Source of the DNA: Pseudomonas proteolytica | GTDB taxonomy: Bacteria; Pseudomonadota; Gammaproteobacteria; Pseudomonadales; Pseudomonadaceae | Length of the DNA stretch: 64,000 bases | Assembly: GCF_007858275.1 (NCBI RefSeq) | Contig: NZ_VFEV01000032.1 | Coordinates: 1-64,000, forward strand | Direction of reading: 5' to 3' | Made by a program: the position numbers and the translations under genes | Part shown: one piece after another, positions 18,506-27,417 of the stretch | How the letters are laid out: the number at the start of each line of letters is the position of its first letter | Position numbering within the stretch: the stretch's first letter is position 1 | The notes under the pieces: model-generated | Database searches by the model: none | Seen by the model: only the letters and a program-made list of their open reading frames with translations | Told to the model about the DNA's origin: nothing

Positions 18506-18508
18506 TTC

Positions 18509-20167
18509 ATGCGTCTGCGTTTAAACCCGATTGCGCTTGCCTTGCTCACCGCGACAGGTGGGATGGCCCACGCTGAAATCGCCCCGGATGCCGGGCAGTC
18601 GATGCGTGAAATCCAGAGCCAGCCACTGAGCCTGCCGCCCAAACAGACCCTGGAGCTGAACCTGCCAGCGGCGCCGGACACCACGGCGAAAGTCACCGGG
18701 CCGACCTTGCAGGTCAATGGCTTTACGATTACCGGCAACACGGTGATTGCCGACGATCAATTGCTGGCGCTGCTGGTCGACCTGCAAAACCGTGTGGTCA
18801 GCCTCGGTGAATTGCAGGCCGGTGCAGCGCGTATCACTGCGTTGTATCGCCAGCAGGGCTACCCGCTGGCCCGTGCGTATTTACCGGCGCAGGAAATCGA
18901 CAAGGGCGTGGTGAGCATCAGCGTGCTGGAAGGGCAGTACGGCCAGGTCAGGATCAACAACCAATCCCGTGTGCGCGATGGCGTGCTGCAGGCGCCGCTG
19001 TCGGCACTGGACCCGGGTGATGCCGTACGTGCTGCGCCGCTGGAGCGCGGTTTGCTGTTGCTGCAGCAGACCCCTGGCGTGGCCGTCCAATCCACCCTGC
19101 AACCCGGCGCGGTGGTGGGCGCCACGGACCTGGTGGTGGATGTCAAGGATGCGCCGCTGGTCTCTGGCCAGGTGGACCTGGACAACTACGGCAACCGGTT
19201 CACCGGCGAGTATCGCCTGGGCGGGACATTGAACCTGGCCAGCCCCTTGGGCCTGGGTGATCAGGCCAGCGTGCGGGTGATGGGCAGCGACGAGGACCAG
19301 CACTACTACCGCGCGGCTTATCAACTGCCGGTCGGCCCGTGGTCGACCCAGGTGGGCGTGGCCTATTCGGACATGGACTACCAACTGGCCAAGGACTTCG
19401 ACGAACTGGATGCCAAGGGCAATGCGCGGATTGCCAGCGTGTTCGTCCAGCAGCCGCTGATTCGCAGCCGCGCCTTCAGCCTGAATGCGCAGCTGCAATA
19501 CGACCACAAACACCTGCGCGACGACATCGACCTCTACGATTCAAGCAGCAAGAAACAGGCGCGGGTAGTGACTGCCAGCGTGGACGGGAATCTGCGCGAC
19601 AACCTGCTGGGCGGAGGCGTCAGTGCGTTCTCCCTGGCCTGGAGCGAAGGCAGCCTGAACCTGGACGGCGCCTTCGACAAACTGTTCGATGGCTTGACCG
19701 CAAAAACCGCCGGGCGCTTCCAGAAGATCAACCCCAGCGTGGTGCGCCTGCAACGCTTGAGTGAGCGTTTTAGCCTGTATGGGCAGGTGCAGGGCCAGTG
19801 GGCGGACGGCAACCTCGACTCATCGGAGAAGATCAGCCTGGGCGGCGCCTATGGCGTGCGGGCCTATCCCCAGGGCGAGGCATCGGGTGACCAGGGGTAT
19901 GTGGCCAATCTGGAACTGCGCTATGCGTTGACTGAACAGTGGAACCTGCTGACCTTTGTCGATCACGGTTCGGTGCGCTTGAACAAAGACACATGGTCGG
20001 ACGGGGAAAACCACCGCAGCCTCTCGGCGACCGGCGTGGGCGCCAACTGGAGTGCTTCGGGCTGGCGCCTGAGTACTGTTGCGGCCTGGCGGGTCGGCAA
20101 TGCGGACCCGCAAAGTGACGTATCGCGCACGCCACGGGTGTGGGCACAGGTGAGTAAAGCCTTCTAG
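18509..20167 (+). CDS. TpsB outer-membrane transporter (ShlB/FhaC/HecB family)
   Basis: 552 residues. A signal peptide ends MAHA near residue 22, followed by a proline-rich linker and POTRA domains (LQVNGFTITGNTVIADDQL and GVVSISVLEGQYGQVRI). The 16-stranded beta-barrel contains the FhaC-type motif LGGAYGVRAYPQGEASGDQG and ends in WAQVSKAF, with the terminal Phe needed for BAM insertion. AAGGA precedes the ATG. It would secrete the upstream TpsA across the outer membrane by recognising its TPS domain. The two genes form an operon with a 3-base gap. Confidence 0.92.
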   Translation: MRLRLNPIALALLTATGGMAHAEIAPDAGQSMREIQSQPLSLPPKQTLELNLPAAPDTTAKVTGPTLQVNGFTITGNTVIADDQLLALLVDLQNRVVSLGELQAGAARITALYRQQGYPLARAYLPAQEIDKGVVSISVLEGQYGQVRINNQSRVRDGVLQAPLSALDPGDAVRAAPLERGLLLLQQTPGVAVQSTLQPGAVVGATDLVVDVKDAPLVSGQVDLDNYGNRFTGEYRLGGTLNLASPLGLGDQASVRVMGSDEDQHYYRAAYQLPVGPWSTQVGVAYSDMDYQLAKDFDELDAKGNARIASVFVQQPLIRSRAFSLNAQLQYDHKHLRDDIDLYDSSSKKQARVVTASVDGNLRDNLLGGGVSAFSLAWSEGSLNLDGAFDKLFDGLTAKTAGRFQKINPSVVRLQRLSERFSLYGQVQGQWADGNLDSSEKISLGGAYGVRAYPQGEASGDQGYVANLELRYALTEQWNLLTFVDHGSVRLNKDTWSDGENHRSLSATGVGANWSASGWRLSTVAAWRVGNADPQSDVSRTPRVWAQVSKAF

Positions 20168-20202
20168 GCCAAAGCCTCGGCGAACACAGGATAAATCGCC
20201 CC

Positions 20203-20276
20203 CTGCAGGAGCCGGCTTGCCGGCGATGGCGGCCGAATTGGCTGCGCAGGGCTCAAGGCCCTCATCGCCGGCAGGA
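20203..20276. repeat. REP pair, GCCGGC type
   Basis: GCAGGAGCCGGCTTGCCGGC and a shorter inverted partner, CATCGCCGGCAGGAG, flank an imperfect loop between convergent tpsB and the pentapeptide-repeat gene. A related copy follows pqqA at 27585-27655. Confidence 0.65.
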
Positions 20277-20277
20277 G

Positions 20278-20925
20278 TTAGCGGTCCCAGGTGGTGGGGC
20301 AGTCCTTGCAGCCTTCCATATTGGCATCCTGGAAATTGGCATAGTGCTGACGGGTGCCGGTGAGGGTGGCCTGTTCCAGGTTGCTTTCACCGAACTTGGC
20401 TTCTTGCAGGTTGGCATCGCTGAGGTCGGCACCTTGCAGGTCAGCCTTGCTCAGCCAAGTCATTTCCAGGTCCGCCGCACGCAGGTTGGCTTTGTGCAGT
20501 TTGGCCCCGGACAATCGCGCAAATTGCAGGTAGGCGGCGCTGAGGTTGGCGTTTTCAAATTGCGCGCCCTGGGCAAACATGCCCCAGCCTTGTACGGCCA
20601 TCAGCGTCGCGCCGGTGAAGTCGGCCAGGCGCAGGTTGGCTTGTTGCAGGCTGGCGCGGGTCAGGTTGGCGCCTTGCAGTTGGGCTTTTTCCAGGTTGGC
20701 CAGGTCGAGGTTGGCGTGGCGCAGGTCGGCCTCGCGCAGGTCGGCGCCGGCCAGGTTCATTTTGCTCAAGTCCTGGTTACGCAGGTTGGCGCCCTTGAGG
20801 CTGGCGCCGGGGCATTGGCTGTGGGGGGCGATGGTGCAGCCGTTGATGACCAGGGGTTGGTCGTCGCCGTCGTCGGCGTGGGCGATGGGTAAAGCCAGGA
20901 GTAGCACGAGGGGTAGGTAGTTCAT
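20278..20925 (-). CDS. Periplasmic pentapeptide-repeat protein
   Basis: 215 residues. The signal peptide MNYLPLVLLLALPIAHA is followed by a short Cys-containing region (INGCTIAPHSQCPGASL). Then come about 25 A(N/D)LXX pentapeptide repeats, which form a right-handed quadrilateral beta-helix. The C-terminus carries another cysteine (MEGCKDCPTTWDR). It sits on the same strand just downstream of exaA, where pentapeptide proteins are a regular accessory of quinoprotein alcohol clusters. Its function is not known. The cysteines near both ends could form disulfides in the periplasm. Confidence 0.8.
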   Translation of the reverse strand: MNYLPLVLLLALPIAHADDGDDQPLVINGCTIAPHSQCPGASLKGANLRNQDLSKMNLAGADLREADLRHANLDLANLEKAQLQGANLTRASLQQANLRLADFTGATLMAVQGWGMFAQGAQFENANLSAAYLQFARLSGAKLHKANLRAADLEMTWLSKADLQGADLSDANLQEAKFGESNLEQATLTGTRQHYANFQDANMEGCKDCPTTWDR

Positions 20926-21028
20926 GGCAAGACCTTGAGGGAAGGGGCTTTGGGTGGAGGGGCCGCTGCGCGGCCCAACGGAGGACCAGCCCCCTTGCCA
21001 CGGACAGCGCCCCTCGCCCTGGAGTGGA

Positions 21029-22921
21029 TTATTTTTGGGCGGTCTTGTTATCCCAGCTTGGGATCTTGAACACCCAGAACGATCCGCCTTGCGCCACCGG
21101 CTTGGTCAGCTCGGCCATGTCGCCGCCCCACAACGGCACCGCGCCGCCGTAGCCTACGGTCACGCCGATGTACTGCTCGCCATCCTGTTCCCAGGTGATC
21201 GGCGGGGAGACGATGCCGCTGCCGGTCTGGAACTTCCACAGCTCCTTGCCGGTTTTCGCGTCGAAGGCCTTGAAGAACCCGTCACCCGTGCCGGTGAACA
21301 CCAGGTTGCCCTTGGTCGCCAGTACGCCAGCCCACAGCGGCAGGGCTTCCTTGTGCTCCCACACCACCTTGCCGGTTGTGGGGTTCATCGCCCGCAGGGT
21401 GCCGACGTGGTCGTCATACATGCGCTTGATACGGAAGCCCATGCCCAGGTACGCCGAGCCTTTTTTGTAGTTGACCTCCTCGGTCCAGTATTCCTCTTTC
21501 CACTGGTTGCCCGGTATGTAGAACAGGCCTGTGTCCTGGCTGTAGGCCATGGGGTTCCAGTTCTTGCCACCGAGGAACGGCGGCGAGACTTCCACCGACT
21601 TGCCCTTGGTTTCACCCGGCAATGGCTTGGCCGGACGCTGGCCTTCGTTTTCTACCGGGCGCCCGGTCTTCAGGTCGATATGGCTGGCCCAGGTGATGTT
21701 GTCGACAAACGGGAAGGCGTTCTGCAGCTTGCCGTTGTTGCGGTCCACCACGTAGAAGAACCCGTTGCGGTCGGCGTGGCCGGTGGCCTTGACCACTTTG
21801 CCGTCCTTGTCCTTGTAGTCGAACAGCACCAGCTCGTTGTTGCCGGAGAAGTCCCAGGCATCGTTTGGCGTGTGCTGGTAGAACCATTTCACTTCGCCGG
21901 TGCTTGGGTCGACGCCGACCTGGCCTGAGGTGTAGAGGCTATCGAAGTCGTGGGGATTGCCGTCCTTGGAGGTCCGCGCCCAGGTGTTCCACGGGCCGGG
22001 GTTGCCGGCGCCGACGATGATGGTGTTGGTCTCGGCATCGAAACTGGCGCTCTGCCAAGGGGCACCACCACCGTGGCTCCAGGCCTCGACCTTGCCGGTT
22101 TCGGTGGTCGGATCATCCGGCCACGAAGGCGCTTTCACGTCGCCGGTGGTGGTGCTGTCCTTGCCATTGAGACGGCCCATGTGACCCTCGACAAACGGAC
22201 GCATCCACACCTCTTCGCCGGTGTCCGGGTCGCGGGCAAACAGTTGGCCGACCACGCCGAATTCATCACCGGAGCTGCCGTGGATCAGCAGGACCTTGCC
22301 GGTGACCTTGTCTTTGATCAGCACCGGGGCGCCGGTCATGGTGTAGCCGGCGGCGTGGTCACCGAATTTTTTGTTCCACACCACTTTGCCGGTGTTTTTG
22401 TCGAGGGCGATCAGGCGCGCATCGAGGGTGCCGAAGTAGATCTTGTCGCCGAAGATCGCCGCACCACGGTTAACCACGTCACAGCACGGGCGAATGTTGT
22501 CGGGCAGGCGGTGGTTGTAGGTCCACAGGCGCTTGCCGGTCTTGGCGTCGAGGGCGAAGACCCGGGAGTAGGAACCGGTGACGTAGACCACACCGTCGCT
22601 GACGATAGCCTGGGATTCCTGGCCGCGCTGCTTCTCATCGCCGAACGAGTAGGACCAGGCCGGCGTCAGCTTGAATACGTTTTTGTCGTTGACCTGGGCC
22701 AGCGGGCTCCAGCGCTGGGCATTGGTGCCCATGCCGTATTGCAGCACGTCCTTGGTGGTCAGGTGGTCGTTGGCAATGTCTTCCCAGGTGATGTTGCGAG
22801 TCTGCTTCGAAGGTTCGGTCGCAGCGAAGCTCGCCGCACTCAAGGACAGGCTGCCGACCAGCAGGAAAGCCTGCACGGCAAGGCTCAGCGGCGAGAGGGC
22901 GGGTAGCGATCTTATTGTCAT
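21029..22921 (-). CDS. exaA: PQQ-dependent ethanol dehydrogenase ExaA (PedE type)
   Basis: 630 residues, close to the family's usual length. A signal peptide ends SAASFAA. Eight tryptophan-docking blades (for example GKVVWNKKFG, GKELWKFQTG) form the propeller. Adjacent cysteines C146-C147 (RPCCD) form the disulfide ring over PQQ. The catalytic Asp is D357 in AWDFSGNNE. The residue two positions later is S359, where lanthanide enzymes (XoxF/PedH) carry a second Asp, so a calcium enzyme is predicted. It oxidises ethanol and other alcohols to aldehydes in the periplasm and is divergent from exaB, its electron acceptor. Confidence 0.93.
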   Translation of the reverse strand: MTIRSLPALSPLSLAVQAFLLVGSLSLSAASFAATEPSKQTRNITWEDIANDHLTTKDVLQYGMGTNAQRWSPLAQVNDKNVFKLTPAWSYSFGDEKQRGQESQAIVSDGVVYVTGSYSRVFALDAKTGKRLWTYNHRLPDNIRPCCDVVNRGAAIFGDKIYFGTLDARLIALDKNTGKVVWNKKFGDHAAGYTMTGAPVLIKDKVTGKVLLIHGSSGDEFGVVGQLFARDPDTGEEVWMRPFVEGHMGRLNGKDSTTTGDVKAPSWPDDPTTETGKVEAWSHGGGAPWQSASFDAETNTIIVGAGNPGPWNTWARTSKDGNPHDFDSLYTSGQVGVDPSTGEVKWFYQHTPNDAWDFSGNNELVLFDYKDKDGKVVKATGHADRNGFFYVVDRNNGKLQNAFPFVDNITWASHIDLKTGRPVENEGQRPAKPLPGETKGKSVEVSPPFLGGKNWNPMAYSQDTGLFYIPGNQWKEEYWTEEVNYKKGSAYLGMGFRIKRMYDDHVGTLRAMNPTTGKVVWEHKEALPLWAGVLATKGNLVFTGTGDGFFKAFDAKTGKELWKFQTGSGIVSPPITWEQDGEQYIGVTVGYGGAVPLWGGDMAELTKPVAQGGSFWVFKIPSWDNKTAQK

Positions 22922-23055
22922 GGTTGCAGTTCCCAGTGGAGGTTTTGGCCTGCACAGGTTGCTGCGTGGACGGGGCGCCCGGATACGGAAAATGTCCCGG
23001 TGTGGCCGGGACAATTTCCCGAACCGCATCTGATTTAGCAGTGCCTCGCAAGCCT

Positions 23056-23071
23056 TACTACCAAGGGAGTA
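23056..23071. promoter_or_regulatory. Candidate alcohol-regulon operator between exaA and exaB
   Basis: TACTACC-AA-GGGAGTA forms an imperfect 7-2-7 dyad, the spacing typical of NarL/LuxR-family dimers. It lies 134 bases before the exaA start and 104 bases before the exaB start. It shares 12 of 16 positions with 10276-10291. The whole intergenic interval is 22922-23175. Confidence 0.5.
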
Positions 23072-23175
23072 GACCCCGGCCACCAAAGCAGCATACGGCC
23101 CTTGGCGAGGCGTTCCTAAGATGGTTGCCATAGCCTCTGCAAAGGGGTTTTGCGTGCAATCCTGAGGGAAAAACA

Positions 23176-23637
23176 ATGACAACAAAACGCAACGCCTTGC
23201 TGCTGGCTGGCCTCTTGGCCGGCGTGATCGGTACAGGCTCCGTCTGGGCCCATGGCAACGTGACACCCACGGCCGTGGAAACCAAGGGACTGACGCCGGT
23301 CAAGGATGCCGGCGTGACACTGGATGCCGATGGTTGGGCGGCGGTGAACCCGTATCGCCAGTCGCCGCAACGCGACAAGGCCGTGGAAGTCGGCGCTTCG
23401 GCCTATAACCAGAACTGCGCCGCGTGCCACGGCCTGGAAGCCAAGTCCGGTGGGATCGCGCCTGACCTGCGCATGCTTGATGAGGGCGATGCCGGGGACG
23501 AATGGTTTGTGGAGCGGGTGCGCCATGGCGCAGTGCGCGATGGCCGGGTGTATATGCCGAAGATGGCCGACTACCTGAGCCAGGAAGCCTTGTGGGCGGT
23601 GCGCACTTATCTTGATAGCGTGCACGTCGAGGAGTAA
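23176..23637 (+). CDS. exaB: Cytochrome c550 ExaB (PedF)
   Basis: 153 residues with a signal peptide ending SVWAHG. A single class I heme site, C81-A-A-C84-H85, is present, with a methionine ligand likely in YMPKM. It is the periplasmic electron acceptor of the PQQ ethanol dehydrogenase encoded divergently. It starts the likely operon exaB-soxYZ-like-mbl, with exaC 28 bases further on. The downstream gene begins 3 bases after its stop. Confidence 0.9.
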   Translation: MTTKRNALLLAGLLAGVIGTGSVWAHGNVTPTAVETKGLTPVKDAGVTLDADGWAAVNPYRQSPQRDKAVEVGASAYNQNCAACHGLEAKSGGIAPDLRMLDEGDAGDEWFVERVRHGAVRDGRVYMPKMADYLSQEALWAVRTYLDSVHVEE

Positions 23638-23640
23638 GCC

Positions 23641-24396
23641 ATGGGCTGGCGCGCACATTGGCTGTTGGCCTGCTGGTTGCCACTGGCCGCCTACGGGATG
23701 GACCCCGGCAAAGACCCGGTGCCGTCGGTGATGTGGAGCTACTACCACAAGCAGTATCTGGACAATGCCCCGTTCGTCTTTGATGAGCGGGTCAAGTTGC
23801 TGGCGCCGCCATTTGCCGAGGACGCACGCCAGGTACCGCTGGAAATCGACGCCCGCGCCTTCAAGGACGAGGTGGTGAAAATCATCGCCTGGGCCGAACT
23901 CAATCCATTGCCGAAAATCGTCGATTTCCAGCCGGGCGAGGGTGTGTTGCCGTGGCTGGCGATCCGCATTCGCATCGAACAGGCCACGCCGTTGCGCGCC
24001 GCCGTATTGACCAAGGATGGCCTGTGGCACGTCGGTTCGACCCTGATCGACGCCGCCGGCGGTGGCTGCACGGCACCCAGCGTGGTGCGCAGCCAGCCGG
24101 GTTGGGAAGAGCATTTGGGCGAAGTGTTGGGCGGTCGTTACCCACGCAGCGATTTCAGCCGGTTGCGCCTGCAAGTGGCGCACCCGATGGACAATGGCAT
24201 GGTCAGCGGCATCCCTGAGTTCTATATCAACCATGCCGAATTGCGCGACGCCCAGGACCGGGTGCTGGCACGTCTGGAGTTGTTTGCGGCGGTCAGCGAG
24301 AACCCCGACCTGGCGTTTGACCTGCAAAGCCCAGGGCCAGTGCGCCTGGTTCTGCGCGACACCAGCGGCAGCCAATTCGAAGGGGCGCTCCCATGA
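23641..24396 (+). CDS. Quinoprotein dehydrogenase-associated SoxYZ-like carrier
   Basis: 251 residues with an N-terminal signal-like segment. A SoxY-like half (FKDEVVKIIAWAELNPLPKIVDF, with the Cys in DAAGGGCTAPSV) is fused to a SoxZ-like half (HPMDNGMVSGIPEFYINHAEL...). Stand-alone SoxY and SoxZ carry sulfur intermediates on a C-terminal Cys. This fused family instead travels with PQQ alcohol dehydrogenases, and its cargo is unknown. It overlaps the next gene by 4 bases (ATGA), which indicates a translationally coupled relay unit. Confidence 0.85.
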   Translation: MGWRAHWLLACWLPLAAYGMDPGKDPVPSVMWSYYHKQYLDNAPFVFDERVKLLAPPFAEDARQVPLEIDARAFKDEVVKIIAWAELNPLPKIVDFQPGEGVLPWLAIRIRIEQATPLRAAVLTKDGLWHVGSTLIDAAGGGCTAPSVVRSQPGWEEHLGEVLGGRYPRSDFSRLRLQVAHPMDNGMVSGIPEFYINHAELRDAQDRVLARLELFAAVSENPDLAFDLQSPGPVRLVLRDTSGSQFEGALP

Positions 24397-25319
24397 AACT
24401 GCTGCTGTGGTTATTGCTCGGCCTGAGCCTGCCGGCGCTGGCTGATCTGGACTACGCCCTCAAGCCCCGGCAGATCGCCGCCGACACCTGGCTGCTGGAA
24501 GGCAGTACCGATAATTTCGCCAGGGACAACGGCGGCAATATCGTCAATGCCGGGTTTATCGTCACCCAGGCCGGGGTAGTGGTGATCGACACCGGCCCGT
24601 CCCGGCGCTACGGCGAGGCATTGCGCCAGGCGATTGCCACGGTCACTGACAAACCGGTGGTCCAGGTCCTGTTGACCCATCACCATCCCGACCATGTGTT
24701 GGGCAATCAGGCATTCAAAGACGTGCCCATCGGCGCCCTGCAAGGCACTACCACGCTGCTGCGCGAGCAGGGTGACGCCATGGCGCAAAACATGTACCGC
24801 ATGGTTGGCGACTGGATGCGTGGCACCGAAGTGCTGCTGCCGAGCCAAACCGTCACGCCGGGCGTGCAGACCTTTGGCAATCATCGTTTGCGCCTGTTGG
24901 CCTTGAGTGGCCACACGGGTGCCGATCTGGCGATTCTCGATGAAACAACCGGCGTGCTGTTTGCCGGCGACCTGGTGTTTTACCAGCGCGCCCTGACCAC
25001 CCCCAATACCCCGGGCCTGTCGGTATGGCTGGCGGATATCGCCACCCTGCAAGGCCTGCCCTGGAAGGTGATCGTGCCCGGTCATGGCCCAGTGGCAACC
25101 GACACCCAACCCTTCGCGCAAATGCGTGAATACCTGGGCTGGCTCGACCAGCTCATGGCCACCGGTGCCGCCAACGGCAGCGCCATGGGCGAGATGATCC
25201 GCAGCCCCATCCCCGAACGTTTTGCGGCCATCAGCTTGAGCCGCTACGAACTGATCCGCAGTGTCAGCCACCTGTATCCCCGCTACGAACGCGGGCAGAT
25301 GCAACGGATAGATCAATAA
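24393..25319 (+). CDS. Quinoprotein relay-system zinc metallohydrolase
   Basis: 308 residues. The signal peptide MKLLLWLLLGLSLPALA is followed by an MBL fold with THHHPDHVLGN, the later histidine in ALSGHTGADLA, the Asp in LFAGDLVFYQ and the terminal PGHGP. It belongs to the periplasmic MBL proteins found beside SoxYZ-like carriers and PQQ dehydrogenases. The reaction is not established; removal of an adduct from the carrier has been proposed for the set. It starts within the stop of the carrier gene, so equal expression is likely. Confidence 0.85.
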   Translation: MKLLLWLLLGLSLPALADLDYALKPRQIAADTWLLEGSTDNFARDNGGNIVNAGFIVTQAGVVVIDTGPSRRYGEALRQAIATVTDKPVVQVLLTHHHPDHVLGNQAFKDVPIGALQGTTTLLREQGDAMAQNMYRMVGDWMRGTEVLLPSQTVTPGVQTFGNHRLRLLALSGHTGADLAILDETTGVLFAGDLVFYQRALTTPNTPGLSVWLADIATLQGLPWKVIVPGHGPVATDTQPFAQMREYLGWLDQLMATGAANGSAMGEMIRSPIPERFAAISLSRYELIRSVSHLYPRYERGQMQRIDQ

Positions 25320-25347
25320 CAACATCCCCCCCGAAAGAGGCCTCATC

Positions 25348-26868
25348 ATGATCTACGCACAACCTGGCACCCCCGGCGCCATCGTCACCTTCAAACCGCG
25401 CTACGGTAACTTTATCGGTGGCGAGTTTGTGGCCCCGGTCAACGGTGAGTACTTCACCAACACCTCGCCCGTCACTGGGGAAGTGATCGCTGAATTCCCG
25501 CGCTCCAGCGCCGCCGATATCGACAAAGCCCTGGACGCTGCACATGCCGCTGCCGACGCCTGGGGCAAGACCTCGCCCCAGGATCGCTCCCTGGTGCTGT
25601 TGAAAATTGCCGACCGCATCGAGCAGCACCTGGAAGTGCTGGCCGTGACCGAGACCTGGGACAACGGCAAGGCCGTACGCGAGACCTTGAATGCCGACGT
25701 ACCCTTGGCCGCCGACCACTTCCGCTACTTCGCCGGCTGCATCCGCGCCCAGGAAGGCGGCGCCGCCGAGATCAACGAACTGACCACCGCCTATCACTTC
25801 CACGAGCCCCTGGGTGTGGTCGGGCAGATCATCCCGTGGAACTTCCCGCTGCTGATGGCCGCCTGGAAACTCGCCCCGGCCCTGGCCGCCGGCAACTGCA
25901 TCGTGCTCAAGCCAGCCGAGCAGACGCCGCTGTCGATCATGGTGTTTGCCGAGCTGATCGCCGACCTGTTGCCAGCGGGCGTGCTGAACATCGTCCAGGG
26001 CTTTGGCCGTGAAGCTGGTGAGGCCCTGGCTACCAGCAAGCGCATCGCCAAGATCGCCTTTACCGGCTCCACCCCGGTGGGCGCGCACATCATGCACGCG
26101 GCGGCCGAGAACATTATTCCGTCCACCGTCGAACTGGGCGGCAAGTCACCGAATATCTTCTTTGAAGACATCATGCAGGCGGAACCAGCCTTTATCGAGA
26201 AAGCCGCCGAGGGCCTGGTATTGGCGTTCTTCAACCAGGGTGAAGTGTGCACCTGCCCATCGCGGGCGCTGGTGCAAGAGTCGATCTACGAGCCGTTCAT
26301 GGCCGAAGTGATGAAGAAGATCGTCAAGATCAAGCGTGGCAACCCGCTGGACACCGAGACCATGGTCGGCGCCCAGGCGTCCGAGCAGCAGTACGACAAG
26401 ATCCTCTCGTACCTGACCATCGCCCAGGAGGAGGGCGCCGAACTGCTGGCCGGCGGTGCCGCCGAACATCTGGAGGGCGACCTGTCCAGCGGCTATTACA
26501 TCCAGCCGACCCTGCTCAAGGGCCACAACAAAATGCGCGTGTTCCAGGAAGAAATCTTCGGCCCGGTGGTGGGCGTGACCACCTTCAAGGACGAAGCCGA
26601 AGCCCTGGCGATTGCCAACGACAGCGAGTTCGGCCTGGGTGCTGGCCTGTGGACTCGCGATATCAACCGTGCCTACCGTATGGGCCGGGCGATCAAGGCC
26701 GGGCGTGTGTGGACCAACTGTTATCACCTGTATCCGGCGCATGCCGCGTTTGGCGGTTACAAAAAGTCCGGCGTGGGGCGTGAGAACCACAAGATGATGC
26801 TTGACCATTACCAGCAGACCAAGAACCTGCTGGTGAGCTACGACATTAATCCTTTGGGCTTCTTCTGA
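25348..26868 (+). CDS. exaC: NAD-dependent aldehyde dehydrogenase ExaC
   Basis: 506 residues, full length for the ALDH superfamily. IIPWNFPLLMAAWKLAPAL and the NAD-site GSTPVG are present. The general base is E262 in VELGGKSPN and the nucleophile is C301 in NQGEVCTCPSR. The sequence is of the AldB/ExaC type (TYHFHEPLGVVGQ, NCYHLYPAHAAFGGYKKSG), which oxidises acetaldehyde from ethanol in the cytoplasm. It lies 28 bases after the metallohydrolase gene, with GAAAGAGG as a plausible ribosome-binding site before ATG 25348. Confidence 0.93.
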   Translation: MIYAQPGTPGAIVTFKPRYGNFIGGEFVAPVNGEYFTNTSPVTGEVIAEFPRSSAADIDKALDAAHAAADAWGKTSPQDRSLVLLKIADRIEQHLEVLAVTETWDNGKAVRETLNADVPLAADHFRYFAGCIRAQEGGAAEINELTTAYHFHEPLGVVGQIIPWNFPLLMAAWKLAPALAAGNCIVLKPAEQTPLSIMVFAELIADLLPAGVLNIVQGFGREAGEALATSKRIAKIAFTGSTPVGAHIMHAAAENIIPSTVELGGKSPNIFFEDIMQAEPAFIEKAAEGLVLAFFNQGEVCTCPSRALVQESIYEPFMAEVMKKIVKIKRGNPLDTETMVGAQASEQQYDKILSYLTIAQEEGAELLAGGAAEHLEGDLSSGYYIQPTLLKGHNKMRVFQEEIFGPVVGVTTFKDEAEALAIANDSEFGLGAGLWTRDINRAYRMGRAIKAGRVWTNCYHLYPAHAAFGGYKKSGVGRENHKMMLDHYQQTKNLLVSYDINPLGFF

Positions 26869-26984
26869 TCTTCTGATCTTCTGATTGAAATGCCAGCTTC
26901 CACCGTTTGATGGGTAGACAGCCTGACTGGTTGAAATGCAGTCAGGTGTGGGAGCTGGCTTGCCTGCGATGGTTCTTGGGGTTG

Positions 26985-27322
26985 GGTACATATCCGTTGC
27001 TTTGGTCATGGCGGCTTAGGGTTCCGCCCTTACGGCCAGCGTGTTTTAACGGGGCGCCTAAGATCAAAATCACAAGCAGAGCGAGGCGGCCTGACAGCCG
27101 GCCTGATCGTCGATTCGTGCGCGTCCCCCTTGTGGGAGCGGGCTTGCTCGCGAATGCGGTGTATCAGTCAATATATCCATCACTGACCCACCGCATTCGC
27201 GAGCAAGTCGAATCGTCGCACCGCCGCTCCCACAGGGGAATGCAGCTTCGCGCTCTTCGAAAGTGACCCGCCGTCAGGGCGGAACCATTAGCCGCCGTGA
27301 CCGCAGCAACGGATATGTACAC
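26985..27322. repeat. Rearranged copy of the dispersed structured repeat
   Basis: The left end (GGTACATATCCGTTGCT, then TTAGGGTTCCGCCCT and AACGGGGCGCCTAAGATC) and an inverted right end (GTGACCCGCCGTCAGGGCGG, then GCAACGGATATGTACAC) face each other. Between them the middle of the element is replaced by a REPIN (27134-27238). The hexanucleotide tract is gone. The interval 26869-27505 holds no gene before pqqA, apart from a single REP at about 26946-26970. Confidence 0.65.
27134..27238. repeat. REPIN inside the rearranged repeat
   Basis: The left arm GTGGGAGCGGGCTTGCTCGC and an inverted right arm are interrupted by about 19 extra bases (GTCGAATCGTCGCACCGCC) before GCTCCCAC. The loop contains ATCAGTCAATATATCC. 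Confidence 0.7.
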
Positions 27323-27417
27323 ACCCAAAAGCGCGAGTTGCCTAAAGACTCCTGCCCATCGCAAGCAAGCCCCACCGTTTGCTCCACATACATCCAAGAC
27401 TAACGTCTGCCGCCGAG

